DNA of 33,851 nucleotides from Paenibacillus oleatilyticus (GCF_018998565.1 NZ_JAHNZO010000049.1:1-33851), one strand, 5' to 3'. Counted from the stretch's first letter, positions 1 to 8,919 are shown. Numbers and translations are program-made. Notes: generated by a model not told the origin, from the sequence alone.

Positions 1-643
1 CGCGAACGGGCTCGGGCGGCGCCTCCGCCGCCCGGCGGAACCGCCAGGCCCCGAACAGGCCGGCGGCGGCGATCAAGGCCACCTGCGTGACGGCGCTGGG
101 GGCCAGCAGGGCGAACGCGGCCGCCGCAACAGCCAGCGTGGCACGGGGCCGGTCGGACGCCAGACTGCGGCCCATGCCAAGCACCGCCTGCGCGACGATG
201 GCGACGGCGACAAGCTTCAGCCCGTGGAGCCACCCGGCCTGGGCGACGGGCGTCCCATGCAGCGCGAGCGCGAACAGAGCCATGGCGAGAGCGGACGGGA
301 GCGTGAAGCCGAGCCAGGCGACCACCCCTCCAAGCAAGCCGGAGCGGATGATGCCGAGTCCGATACCGACCTGACTGCTGGCCGGCCCGGGCAAAAACTG
401 GCACAAGGCGACCAGATCGGCATAGCCCCGCTCGTCCAGCCACTTGCGCTTGACCACATACTCGTCCCGGAAATAACCGAGATGCGCCACCGGTCCCCCG
501 AAGGAGGTCAGCCCTAGCTTTGCGGAAGCGGCGCCGATTTCCAGCAGCCGCAAAAATCCGTTGTGAGCCCGGGACGATCCGGCGGAGTTCATATCTTCTT
601 CATTCCGTAGCGGAGCGGATGTATCTTTCGGACCTGCAGACAT
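1..643 (-). CDS. chrA: Chromate transporter, ChrA family (3' end outside window)
   Basis: The frame is open from the window edge and encodes the N-terminal part of a CHR-family membrane protein, predicted to move chromate/sulfate-like anions across the cytoplasmic membrane. The family signature FGGPVAHLGYFRDEYV lies near residue 50, followed by a QFLPGPASSQ loop and several Leu/Ala/Val-rich membrane helices. I start at ATG 643, which has a GGAG about 13 nt upstream. A second in-frame ATG at 592 (MNSAGSS...) is possible but has a weaker site. The C-terminus is missing, so it is unclear whether this is a one-domain or two-domain ChrA. The gene is transcribed away from the operon upstream of it and is separated from it by a terminator. 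Confidence 0.85.
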   Translation of the reverse strand, partial: MSAGPKDTSAPLRNEEDMNSAGSSRAHNGFLRLLEIGAASAKLGLTSFGGPVAHLGYFRDEYVVKRKWLDERGYADLVALCQFLPGPASSQVGIGLGIIRSGLLGGVVAWLGFTLPSALAMALFALALHGTPVAQAGWLHGLKLVAVAIVAQAVLGMGRSLASDRPRATLAVAAAAFALLAPSAVTQVALIAAAGLFGAWRFRRAAEAPPEPVR

Positions 644-783
644 GTTGCGGATAACACTCCTTTTTTGTAAGTGCAGGGGATAATTGGTAGTCACTTTTTC
701 ATCAAAACAGATTTTCCGCTCCGATTCAAGTTATTTTTTTGTGATTTTTCTCATAAACCGCTCATTGGCGGACTCGACCGCTG

Positions 784-838
784 AAAAAGAAGGCATCCTC
801 CGGCTGTGGCAAGCACGGCTGGGGATGCCTTCTTTGGC
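784..838 (-). terminator. Rho-independent terminator of the export operon
   Basis: A 13-bp perfect inverted repeat (arms 786-798 and 823-835, AAAGAAGGCATCC) is followed on the minus strand by a T run. It lies about 30 nt past the stop of the secreted-protein gene, so it ends the 867-6903 operon before chrA. The remaining sequence between 643 and 784 shows nothing else that I can identify. Confidence 0.85.
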
Positions 839-866
839 TGATCCTCTGTTTGACAGAGGGGACCAT

Positions 867-3230
867 TTACGGTTGGAACTCTCTGACCATCCGTTTGGCC
901 GGTCCGTTCGGCGTATCGATCGTTTCGTATACGCGGATCGTTACGCCCGATTCGATCTGCTCCGTCTTGACGTTCGTGAACGAAATGCGCTGCGTGCCGG
1001 TAATCAGCTTCTGCGTGCCGGTGAAGCCGGCGGATTGAGAGCCGAGCACCCGGCCGAGCCCGTCGACAAGCTCGAACTCCATTTTCGAAAAGTTTTGGTC
1101 GATGATCACCGGCTCCCGCTGCTCGATCGTTAGCGACAAATTCAAATGATACGAATAGCCGGTCGACGTGCTGTAGGTCGTCGCCAGATTGTTCGCATCG
1201 ATGTTGACATCGAACGGGTAGAAGCTGATTTTGCCGTACTCCTCTTCCCGCTGCGCGGCGACGCGGAACGTGCCGAGATCCAGCTTGGCCGGCGCAATCG
1301 CTTTCGGGTCCGTCACGCGGAAGGCGATATTGTCCCCTTTTTCGTCTGCCGGCACCATGAACGAATAGGCGACGACATAGCTCGTTCCGGGCATGATGGC
1401 GGAAACCGCGGACGTCTGCCGGACGCCCGGGAACGCCAGCCCTTGCGAGTTCAGCAGCTCCGTGCCGACGTCCGGAAGCGTCAGGACCGAGCTTCCGCGG
1501 TTCGTGTACTTCACTTTCGCTATGGCCGTTTTGTACCCGTAATCGGTATTTTCGTGCAAATGCAGCTCGACAAGCGACATGTCCAGCTTCGAGTCGATCA
1601 GGCTGCTTGCCGCAAGAGGCAGCGGCGTACCGTACTCGTAGCTTTTGGCCGCCATCGTCGGGTTGTACTGCTGCGCAGCGCCTTGGAGGCTGACGACCAT
1701 CACCGGCCGTCCGTCCGTCTTCGAGCCGGATGCCGTGCCGGACGAGGAGCTTGATGTGCCGCTTCCGCTCGTCCCTGTCTTCGTCTGTCCGCTCGTGCCG
1801 CTTGCGGCATTGGTGCCGCCCGAGCTTCCCCCCGCAGAGGACGAGCCTGAAGCGGAACCGCCCGCTGCCGTGCCGGACGTTGAGCCGGATGCGCTTGTTC
1901 CCGCGCTGGCGGCACTTCCGGCGGCGCCGCTGTTGGCCGTATTCGCGCCGGAGGACGCGCTCCCGCCGCTGGCGGACGCTGTCGTGCCCGAGCCGGCGCT
2001 TGTCCCTGCCGCATCCTCCTTCACACGGACCACAAGCTGCGCTGCATCGGGCTCGACGCCGGACGGGAGCAGCGCCGTGTAGCTGAACGATACCGCGGCT
2101 TTCGGCGCCAAATAAGCGTCGCGCGAGGAACGGGCTTCCGAAGCCGCTGCGGAGCCGTCTTTGCCGAACTGGTAAGCTCCGGTCAGTGCGGGTACCGCGA
2201 TCATCCGGTCGCTGTCATTGCGCAACGTCACGCTGGACTGCAAGAGCATGCCGTCTTCCTGACGGATGGCCGTCGCTTTCTCGGCGACGACCGTCAGTCC
2301 GCTGCCCGTTCCGTATCGGGCCAGCGGCTTCTCGCTGCCGAGCTTGACCGCCGGCGGCAGCTCGCCGAGCGGCAGGCTGCCGAGCACCTTATCCTCGCCC
2401 GCATTCGACGTTACCAACTGCAAGGTCAACGGCCCGACGGACTGTTCGGAAAGCTCGGCCTTCACGGTCCGCTGAACGGTTTCATTTGGCAGCAGCGAAG
2501 AATTGTCAGAACCGGAAAGAGCGGCGGCAAGCGTGCGCCCGTCGGATGTCAGCAGCCGGTATTGAAGGCCTGACGGAAGCGTTGCGTCCGTTTTGCCGCT
2601 GCCGGTTACATACAGATTCACATACAGATACGGCTTGCCGTTCTCGACGACACGGAAGCCGTCCCCCTGCACGAACGTAAGGAATACATCCTCTTTCGCT
2701 GCAGGGTCTGCGTCTTTGAGCCGCAAGAGGGTCTGCGAAGCCGTCGATACTCCTCCAGGGAGCGAGTCCGCCACGGGCAGCGCGCCGATGTCGCGCGTCT
2801 GATCGGCCCCGCTGCCGTCCCAGGCGTACAGGTCCACCTTCAACCCCTCGGCCTTGATGCCCGGCGCAAGCTGGGAGTAAAAATCGAACGTCTGCTCCTT
2901 GCCCGGCTGGACGCGGGCGCTTTGCTTGCTACCCAGGCGCGCCGGATAGCGGTTCCCCGCCTCATCGACTACCCGGACGCCGTAGCCGTTGAAATCGACC
3001 GCGCCGGTGCCACCGTTATGAAGCTTCAGCGAGAACTGCATCAGCGGCGAATCGCCGCCCGCGGCAAGCGATGCGTTCTCCAGCGTAAAGTAAGTATCGT
3101 TCGCTACAAAAACGCCCGGTTTTCCCGCATAAACGGCCGGCGGGGAAGCCGACAGGCACACGGCGCTTATCGCCAGCGCTCCGAGCCAGGCCGTACGGGA
3201 CGGCTTCGTTAACATGTTTAAGCTTTTCAA
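867..3230 (-). CDS. Large secreted protein of unknown function, last gene of a MacAB-like operon
   Basis: 787 residues. An AGGAGG lies 8 nt before TTG 3230, which decides the start; the ATG at 3215 would be 22 nt away. The N-terminus is a signal peptide (hydrophobic stretch about residues 14-28, likely cleavage after PAVYA). Residues about 40-400 look like successive beta-sandwich or DUF4352-like segments on the pattern 'TYFTLENASL...FSLKLHNGG'. Residues about 405-505 are an almost pure Ser/Gly/Ala/Thr linker, and residues about 510-787 form another beta-rich part. No catalytic motif was recognised. It lies directly behind the permease gene, ahead of a strong terminator, so it is probably exported with, or acts beside, the transporter. 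It could be a surface-stress or adhesion protein; its function is unknown. Confidence 0.8.
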   Translation of the reverse strand: MKSLNMLTKPSRTAWLGALAISAVCLSASPPAVYAGKPGVFVANDTYFTLENASLAAGGDSPLMQFSLKLHNGGTGAVDFNGYGVRVVDEAGNRYPARLGSKQSARVQPGKEQTFDFYSQLAPGIKAEGLKVDLYAWDGSGADQTRDIGALPVADSLPGGVSTASQTLLRLKDADPAAKEDVFLTFVQGDGFRVVENGKPYLYVNLYVTGSGKTDATLPSGLQYRLLTSDGRTLAAALSGSDNSSLLPNETVQRTVKAELSEQSVGPLTLQLVTSNAGEDKVLGSLPLGELPPAVKLGSEKPLARYGTGSGLTVVAEKATAIRQEDGMLLQSSVTLRNDSDRMIAVPALTGAYQFGKDGSAAASEARSSRDAYLAPKAAVSFSYTALLPSGVEPDAAQLVVRVKEDAAGTSAGSGTTASASGGSASSGANTANSGAAGSAASAGTSASGSTSGTAAGGSASGSSSAGGSSGGTNAASGTSGQTKTGTSGSGTSSSSSGTASGSKTDGRPVMVVSLQGAAQQYNPTMAAKSYEYGTPLPLAASSLIDSKLDMSLVELHLHENTDYGYKTAIAKVKYTNRGSSVLTLPDVGTELLNSQGLAFPGVRQTSAVSAIMPGTSYVVAYSFMVPADEKGDNIAFRVTDPKAIAPAKLDLGTFRVAAQREEEYGKISFYPFDVNIDANNLATTYSTSTGYSYHLNLSLTIEQREPVIIDQNFSKMEFELVDGLGRVLGSQSAGFTGTQKLITGTQRISFTNVKTEQIESGVTIRVYETIDTPNGPAKRMVREFQP

Positions 3231-3267
3231 AAGCTGTTCCTCCTTTAGTAAAAACCGGATTCCAAGA

Positions 3268-4446
3268 TTAATCGAAGCGGAGCGCGTCGATCGGACGAAG
3301 CTTGGACGCTTTGTTCGCCGGGTACAAGCCGAACACGACGCCGACGAGCACGGAGAACAGGAACGCATACAAGCCGATATCCATCGACAGCTTGGTCGTC
3401 TGGTTCGGATTAAACATCGGCCAGACAAGCGCCAGACCGCTGCCGAGCAGCAGCCCGATGAGGCCGCCGATGCCGCTGATGACCGTCGCCTCGACGAGGA
3501 ACTGCATCAGGATGTTGCGGCGCTTCGCCCCGATCGACTTGCGGATGCCGATCTCCCGCGTCCGCTCGCTGACCGTCACCAGCATAATGTTCATAATGCC
3601 GATGCCGCCGACCAGCAGCGAGATGCAGGCTACGCTGATCAGCTGATTCGTCAGCGTGCTCGATGCGGCGACCCGCGCGTTCATCAGCTCATCCTGATTG
3701 ATGAGATTGAAGCCTTGGTCGCTTTTGAATTTATAGGTCAAATACTGCTTCATCGTATCCTGTGCTTTGTAGATGTCTTCCTTCGTCGGCGTATCGATAT
3801 AGGTCGTCCGGATATTGCCGAGCTTGAAAGTGCGCTGCGCCGTCGTGAGCGGGACGAAAACCGCATTGTCCATCGATGTGCCGCCCGCCCCGGTGCCCTT
3901 GCTTTTCAGCTTGCCGACCACCGTGAAGACGACGCCGTCAATGTTGATCTGCTCGCCTGTCGGGTCGAGCGTGCCGAAATACGTTTTCGACACCTCGCTG
4001 CCGAGCACGGCAACCGGGTTGCGGAATTCAAGATCGGCGTCGACGATAAAGCGTCCGGTCTCGAGCTGGCCTTTCATAATGCTGAGATAGCGGTCGTTCG
4101 TGCCGGTCACCGTAAACTTCTCCTGCGTCCGGTCGTACTTGATATTGGAGTTCGCTTTATTGATCGTCGGGGCGATCGACGAAAACTCCGGCAACTGCTC
4201 CAGCTGCATCAGATCATTGTAATCAAGCTGCTGCGCCCGTCCCGTTCCCAGCACGTTGACGACGAGCATGTTCGTCCCCAGGTTCTCGTACTGCTTCTCG
4301 ATCTGGTCCGACGTGCCCCGTCCGATCGCAACGAGCGTGACGACCGAGCTGACGCCGATAATCACGCCGAGCATGGTGAGCATGGTGCGCATCGGATTGG
4401 ACAGCACCGTCCGCAGCGCCATAGTGATCAGTTCCGTTGTTCTCAT
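3268..4446 (-). CDS. MacB/YknZ-type ABC transporter permease
   Basis: 392 residues. The first helix (about 20-42, MLTMLGVIIGVSSVV) is followed by a large extracytoplasmic MacB periplasmic-core-like domain (about 45-260), then three helices of the FtsX-like domain. The conserved loop SERTREIGIRKSIGAKR sits between helices 2 and 3, and the protein ends KLRPIDALRFD. This is the mechanotransmission type of ABC permease, which does not form a classical transport channel but drives extrusion of peptides, lipids or drugs with a membrane fusion protein. Its ATG overlaps the ATPase stop by ATGA (4443-4446), so the two are translationally coupled. The order fusion protein, ATPase, permease matches Bacillus YknXYZ. 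Confidence 0.93.
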   Translation of the reverse strand: MRTTELITMALRTVLSNPMRTMLTMLGVIIGVSSVVTLVAIGRGTSDQIEKQYENLGTNMLVVNVLGTGRAQQLDYNDLMQLEQLPEFSSIAPTINKANSNIKYDRTQEKFTVTGTNDRYLSIMKGQLETGRFIVDADLEFRNPVAVLGSEVSKTYFGTLDPTGEQINIDGVVFTVVGKLKSKGTGAGGTSMDNAVFVPLTTAQRTFKLGNIRTTYIDTPTKEDIYKAQDTMKQYLTYKFKSDQGFNLINQDELMNARVAASSTLTNQLISVACISLLVGGIGIMNIMLVTVSERTREIGIRKSIGAKRRNILMQFLVEATVISGIGGLIGLLLGSGLALVWPMFNPNQTTKLSMDIGLYAFLFSVLVGVVFGLYPANKASKLRPIDALRFD

Positions 4447-5162
4447 GCCGTCACACCCGCCGCTCCGGCCGGAATCTCCGCCAGTCTCTCGTCACGGACG
4501 ATCAGACCGTCCCGGATCGACACCACGCGTTTGGCGTTCTCGGCAATATGCAGATCGTGCGTGATCAGAACGATGGTATTGCCCTGCTCATTGAGCCGGA
4601 TAATCAGCTCCAGCACTTCCTTGCCGGTCTTGGAATCGAGCGCTCCCGTCGGCTCGTCGGCCAGCATCAGCGACGGGAACACCGCCAGCGCGCGTGCAAT
4701 CGCTACCCGCTGCTGCTGTCCCCCGGACAGCTCGCTCGGTTTATGATGGCCGCGCTGGCCCATTCCCAGCAGCTCCAGCATCTGGAGCGCCGTTTCGCGG
4801 CGCTTCTTGGGCGGCACGCCCGAGTAAATCAAGGGCAATTCCACATTTTCCAGCGCCGTAAGCTTGGGAAGCAGATTGAACTGTTGAAAAATAAATCCGA
4901 TTTTTTTATTCCGCAGCTCTGCGAGCTGGTTGTCCGTCATCTTCTCGGTAGCCACGCCGTCCAGCTTGTAGGAGCCGGAGGTCGGCACGTCCAGCAAGCC
5001 GATCGTGTTCATGAGGGTCGACTTCCCGGAGCCGCTCGGCCCGACGATGGCGACGAAGTCCCCCCGCTCCACCGTGAGCGACAGGTCGTTCAATATGCGC
5101 AGCTTTTCCGCGCCCCGTTCGTATTCCTTCGTAATGTGCTTCAGCTCAATCATCGGTTCCAT
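4443..5162 (-). CDS. MacB/LolD-type ABC transporter ATPase
   Basis: 239 residues. ATG 5162 is preceded by AGGAGG with 9 nt spacing; a longer open frame to 5273 exists but has no such site. Visible motifs are Walker A (GPSGSGKST), the Q-loop (FQQFNLLP), the signature LSGGQQQRVAIARAL, Walker B (LMLADEPTGALD) and the switch His (LITHD). The C-terminal DLHIAENAKRVVSIRDG stretch is typical of MacB/LolD/FtsE-class ATPases. It powers the adjacent permease on the cytoplasmic face. It lies 22 nt after the fusion-protein gene and overlaps the permease start. Confidence 0.95.
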   Translation of the reverse strand: MEPMIELKHITKEYERGAEKLRILNDLSLTVERGDFVAIVGPSGSGKSTLMNTIGLLDVPTSGSYKLDGVATEKMTDNQLAELRNKKIGFIFQQFNLLPKLTALENVELPLIYSGVPPKKRRETALQMLELLGMGQRGHHKPSELSGGQQQRVAIARALAVFPSLMLADEPTGALDSKTGKEVLELIIRLNEQGNTIVLITHDLHIAENAKRVVSIRDGLIVRDERLAEIPAGAAGVTA

Positions 5163-5184
5163 GCCGGGATTCCTCCTTTCGCCG

Positions 5185-6903
5185 TTATCTGCCGGATTGG
5201 CCGCCGCCTCCGTTGGAGCGGTTCCCGCCTCCTGATCCGCCCGTGCCTCCTGCACCGCCTCCGCCTGGAGCAAACTGGAAATTGCCGCCGCCCGGAAATC
5301 CTCCGCCTTGGCCGCCCTGGAACTGCTGGCGCAGTCTGTCGATCTCGGCCTGGCTCAAATTTTGCCGCTGCTGCCGCACGGGCACGACGACTTTGTCGCC
5401 TTCCTTGAGGCCTTCGGTAATCTCCACATCCGTTTTGCTGCGGATACCGATCTTGATCTCCTTCTCTTCCCGCTTGCCGTCGGGCTGCTCCACGGTAACG
5501 AACCGTTTCCCTTTTTGCTGCTGGAGCGCCTCCATCGGCAGAACGAGAATGTCCTTTTTGTCCTGGATCAAAATGTTCGCCGTTCCCGTCATACCGTAGC
5601 GCAGGTCGCCCGTATTTTTGACAGCCACGACCGCGTCGTAGAACGTCACCCCGTTTGTCGTCGTTCCGACCGTGGACACCTGGGTCACTTCTCCTTCGAA
5701 TTTGCGTCCCGGCAGCGAATCGACGGTCACTTCCGCCTTCATGCCGCTCTTCACGTTCGGAAGATCAAGCTCGTCAACTTGAATGGGTAGCTGCATGAAA
5801 TCGAGGCTGGCCACCGCTCCGAACAAGGTCGTGCCTTCGACTTTGGCCCCTACCGGATAGCTCGCCAGCACATTCGTTTTCTTGTTGGCAAAATCCGTAG
5901 AAAATACCCCGTCAAAAGGCGCCTTGAGCGTCAATTGGTTTAACTTGTCCTCCAGGCTCGTAATCGTCGCCTTCTGACGCTCGATCGTCGCCTGCTTGTT
6001 CAAAATATCGCCGCTTAGCGTGTCGCTGCCGATCACGGCGATCAGATCGCCTTTGTCTACATGGCTTCCGGACTTGACTTTCAGTTCGCGGATGCTTCCG
6101 TTCGCTCCAGCGAACACCGTCTCGGTTTTTATGTAATCCAGCGCAGCCTTCTCCTGCGAGTCGACGCTGCGTCCGCCAATCGTCGCCGTCCCTTTCACTT
6201 TCATCCCGGCATCCAACGTCCCGTCGTTCGCTACGGTTACTTCGACATCGACCAGCTTGGCGCCGGAGCTGTCCGACCTCGTTAAAGTTCCTACAGAAGC
6301 GATCGTCCCTGTCTTCGTCAACAGGAAGCCGTCGGGAGCCAAATCGAGCGCATCGCCCTTTTTCAGCTGCGAAGCGTCCTCCAGCAAAAACGGCAGCTTT
6401 ACCGTTAACGAGGACAAGTCCGCAATTGTGCCGATACGGCTCGATTTGGTCGTGTTCGAGCCCGTGTCCAGGTTGCCGGACAACGTCAGTTTGCCGCTGA
6501 TCGGAGCGGTAATGCGCATATTCCCCTGCTGGGTCTGCAGATCGTTCAAATCATTTTCCATCTGTTGAAGGCTCGTTCGCGCCTCCTGCAGGTTCGTTTC
6601 GAGCGCCGGATCGGCGATTTCCACCAGGACGTCCCCTTTTTTCACCGGCTGGTTCCGGGTCAGGTTCATCGTCTTGATCGTTCCGTCTGCAGGAGCGATA
6701 ATGTTCTGCATGTCTCTTGCCTCAAACTGGGAAGTGCCGGATACCGTTGACCGGATTTCCCCCTTTTTGACCTCGACCGTCTTTTCCTGTACGCTGGCGG
6801 CCGACTTTTTCGGTTTTTGTTGCAAATACACGTACGTTCCGGCTCCGACCACCAAGAGGCCGAGGACGCCGATGATCCATTTTTTGTAACGCAGCCACGC
6901 CAT
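5185..6903 (-). CDS. HlyD/MacA-family membrane fusion protein
   Basis: 572 residues, starting at ATG 6903 behind an AAGGAG site. One membrane anchor (about residues 7-26) is followed by split lipoyl-like segments (IIAPADGTIKTMNLTRNQPVKKGDVLVEI), a short coiled coil (LQEARTSLQQMENDLNDLQT), a second lipoyl/hairpin-like set around residues 280-350, beta-barrel parts, and a membrane-proximal domain near the end. The last 45 or so residues are very Gly-rich. It links the MacB-type transporter to substrates or cell-wall partners outside the membrane. It is longer than a typical 350-400-residue MacA because it carries two hairpin-like segments. It is the first gene of the operon. Confidence 0.92.
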   Translation of the reverse strand: MAWLRYKKWIIGVLGLLVVGAGTYVYLQQKPKKSAASVQEKTVEVKKGEIRSTVSGTSQFEARDMQNIIAPADGTIKTMNLTRNQPVKKGDVLVEIADPALETNLQEARTSLQQMENDLNDLQTQQGNMRITAPISGKLTLSGNLDTGSNTTKSSRIGTIADLSSLTVKLPFLLEDASQLKKGDALDLAPDGFLLTKTGTIASVGTLTRSDSSGAKLVDVEVTVANDGTLDAGMKVKGTATIGGRSVDSQEKAALDYIKTETVFAGANGSIRELKVKSGSHVDKGDLIAVIGSDTLSGDILNKQATIERQKATITSLEDKLNQLTLKAPFDGVFSTDFANKKTNVLASYPVGAKVEGTTLFGAVASLDFMQLPIQVDELDLPNVKSGMKAEVTVDSLPGRKFEGEVTQVSTVGTTTNGVTFYDAVVAVKNTGDLRYGMTGTANILIQDKKDILVLPMEALQQQKGKRFVTVEQPDGKREEKEIKIGIRSKTDVEITEGLKEGDKVVVPVRQQRQNLSQAEIDRLRQQFQGGQGGGFPGGGNFQFAPGGGGAGGTGGSGGGNRSNGGGGQSGR

Positions 6904-6923
6904 CCGCGTATCTCCTTTCTGAA

Positions 6924-6959
6924 TCGATGTAGCATTGATCACCTCTTTCAATGTAGCAT
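6924..6959 (-). promoter_or_regulatory. Direct repeat in the leader of the export operon
   Basis: Two 12-bp direct copies of ATGCTACATYGA (minus strand) lie at 6948-6959 and 6924-6935, 24 bp apart, just before the ribosome binding site of the fusion-protein gene. Repeats this close to a start often bind a response regulator or repressor. No clear -10/-35 pair was assigned; a T-rich stretch around 6967-6985 lies upstream. Confidence 0.4.
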
Positions 6960-7041
6960 CCGTTTGTAAAAAAAAAGTGAAAAGTCGCTTAATCCCAACT
7001 TAAAGTGAGACGGCGGCCCGATGCTGCGAATAAGGAACGCC

Positions 7042-7080
7042 AAAAAGCCCGCAGCAACGATAAAATCGTTGTTGCAGGCT
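7042..7080 (-). terminator. Rho-independent terminator of pckA
   Basis: Arms 7046-7061 and 7065-7080 form a 16-bp stem with two mismatched or wobble positions and an AAA loop. On the minus strand it is followed by five T residues. It lies 27 nt past the pckA stop and separates pckA from the export operon. Confidence 0.9.
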
Positions 7081-7106
7081 AGTGCCGGTGTATTCAAAAT
7101 CCAGCT

Positions 7107-8690
7107 TTAACTCAGACGCGGACCGGCGGCGCGAACCGCCTCGGGCGCATCCGCAAACTTCCCGAAGTTGCTGACGAACCGTTCGGCAAGCTCCCGGGCT
7201 TTGGCGTCGTAAGCTTGTTTGTCCGCCCACGTGCTGCGCGGCTGCAGCACTTCATCCGGCACGCCGGGAACGCGGCTTGGCACAAGCACGCCGAACACCG
7301 GGTCCGGAATAAACTCCGCTTGCTCCAGCGTGCCATCCAGGGCCGCCGTGACCATCGCGCGGGTGTACCCCAAATTCATCCGCTTGCCTGCCCCGTAAGG
7401 TCCTCCGGACCAGCCGGTGTTCACCAGGTAGACGCGGGATTCGTGCTTGTCGATCTTGCGTCCCAGCATTTCGGCGTAGACGCTCGGACTCAGCGGCAAG
7501 AACGGCGACCCGAAGCAAGCGGAGAACGTCGCCTCCGGCTCCGTCACGCCACGCTCCGTCCCGGCCAGCTTGGACGTATAGCCGGACAGAAAATGATACA
7601 TCGCCTGCTCCTTCGTCAGCTTCGCAATCGGAGGCAGCACCCCGAACGCGTCCGCCGTCAGGAAGACGATCGTCTCCGGATGTCCCGCCGTACCGGGGAT
7701 CACCGCGTTCGCTATCGATTCAAGCGGGTAAGCGGCCCGCGTATTTTCCGTGCGGGAGCCGTCATGGTAATCCGCTTCCAGCGTGTCCGGGCGCAGCACC
7801 ACATTTTCCAGCACGGCTCCGAACCGGATCGCACTCCAAATTTGCGGCTCCTTTTCTTCGGTCAACCCGATGCACTTGGCGTAGCAGCCGCCCTCGAAGT
7901 TGAACACGCCGCGGTCCGACCAGCCATGTTCGTCGTCGCCGATCAAACGGCGGTTCGGGTCGGCGGATAGCGTCGTTTTGCCCGTGCCGGACAGTCCGAA
8001 GAACAGCGCCACGTCGCCCTTGTCTCCTACGTTGGCCGAGCAGTGCATCGGAAACACGCCGCGGAAAGGCAACAAATAGTTCAGCACGCTGAAAATCGAC
8101 TTTTTCATCTCGCCCGCATATTCCGTGCCGCCGATCAGCACGATGCGCTTTTCCATCGAAACGGCGATGAACGTGCCGGATTTCGTCCCGTCTGTGGCAG
8201 GGTCGGCTTGCAAGCCGGGCAGCGCGATCACCGTAAATTCCGCGCGGTGCTCCTTCAATTCCTCCGCCGTCGGGCGAATGAACAGCTGGCGCACGAACAG
8301 ATTGTGCCATGCATATTCGTTCACGACGCGAATCGGCAGCCGGTATTCTTCATCCGCACCGGCGAAGCCGTCAAACACGTACAGCTCGCGTTCCTTCATA
8401 TATTGTGCCGCTTTGGCTAATAAACGATCGAAGTGCTGCTCCGCCATCGGCTGGTTGACGGCTCCCCAAGCGATGTGGCCGTCGACGGAAGCCTCCTGCA
8501 CGATATATTTATCCTTGGGCGAACGGCCCGTAAATTTTCCGGTAAAGGCCCGCAGCGCCCCGCTGGATGCAAGCTCCCCCTCCTGCCGCTTCAACGCGGC
8601 TTGAACCAAAACAGGAACCGGCAAATTATAATGAACGTTCCCCCCGGCAAGAAGCGCCGCCGTATCGAAGCTGTACTCCGTCGTTTTCAT
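7107..8690 (-). CDS. pckA: Phosphoenolpyruvate carboxykinase (ATP)
   Basis: 527 residues, the usual length for the ATP-dependent enzyme. It decarboxylates and phosphorylates oxaloacetate to phosphoenolpyruvate, the first committed step of gluconeogenesis, in the cytoplasm. Motifs visible are the substrate-binding TGRSPKDKYIV, the kinase-1 loop FFGLSGTGKTTLSADP, the metal-binding GDDEHGW and FNFEGGCYAKCI, and the ENVVL and NTGWSGGPYG segments. ATG 8690 is preferred; AAAGGG lies about 12 nt upstream and an in-frame TTG at 8702 is too close to it. The promoter holds two copies of a motif shared with ppdK (see 8731-8766). The gene is monocistronic. Confidence 0.98.
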   Translation of the reverse strand: MKTTEYSFDTAALLAGGNVHYNLPVPVLVQAALKRQEGELASSGALRAFTGKFTGRSPKDKYIVQEASVDGHIAWGAVNQPMAEQHFDRLLAKAAQYMKERELYVFDGFAGADEEYRLPIRVVNEYAWHNLFVRQLFIRPTAEELKEHRAEFTVIALPGLQADPATDGTKSGTFIAVSMEKRIVLIGGTEYAGEMKKSIFSVLNYLLPFRGVFPMHCSANVGDKGDVALFFGLSGTGKTTLSADPNRRLIGDDEHGWSDRGVFNFEGGCYAKCIGLTEEKEPQIWSAIRFGAVLENVVLRPDTLEADYHDGSRTENTRAAYPLESIANAVIPGTAGHPETIVFLTADAFGVLPPIAKLTKEQAMYHFLSGYTSKLAGTERGVTEPEATFSACFGSPFLPLSPSVYAEMLGRKIDKHESRVYLVNTGWSGGPYGAGKRMNLGYTRAMVTAALDGTLEQAEFIPDPVFGVLVPSRVPGVPDEVLQPRSTWADKQAYDAKARELAERFVSNFGKFADAPEAVRAAGPRLS

Positions 8691-8730
8691 GTAATGCCCC
8701 AACCCTTTCTGTCTTCATGTCATTCTCATT

Positions 8731-8766
8731 TATTGTACACTATTCATTTATATATTGTATACTATT
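8731..8766 (-). promoter_or_regulatory. Tandem operator upstream of pckA (CcpN-like candidate)
   Basis: Two direct copies of a 14-bp motif read AATAGTATACAATA (8766-8753) and AATAGTGTACAATA (8744-8731) on the minus strand, 22 bp apart, close to two helical turns. The same motif (consensus AATAGTRTRYAWTA) occurs twice upstream of ppdK. CcpN is the known repressor of pckA in Bacillus subtilis. The four sites match my recollection of its consensus (TRTGHYATAYW) at only 8-9 of 11 positions, so the assignment is inferred. Confidence 0.6.
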
Positions 8767-8781
8767 TGATCATAATGTTCA
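8754..8781 (-). promoter_or_regulatory. Probable sigma-A promoter of pckA
   Basis: On the minus strand TGAACA (8781-8776) and TACAAT (8759-8754) are separated by 16 bp. The -10 lies inside the first operator copy, so a bound repressor would block it. A second TACAAT lies in the other copy. Confidence 0.5.
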
Positions 8782-8919
8782 CGGTTTATACTAATAATTC
8801 CGCAAACGTAACCAATAATCAGGATTTTATAAGAAAAAACTCATAAGAAGGTATTTGTTTCCTTTTGGAGAAATATTAGGTGGAGCAATTCGAATTTGCG
8901 GGTTTGTCGGGGAGGTACT

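Noticed and set aside
684..1133. Plus-strand reading frames over the secreted-protein gene
   Set aside because: They lie antisense to a gene with a signal peptide and strong ribosome binding site, and show no domain or start signal of their own.
3214..4746. A 510-codon plus-strand frame with Arg/Asp-rich composition
   Set aside because: It is the antisense shadow of the permease and ATPase genes, whose motifs are unmistakable; the long frame results from GC-rich codon use.
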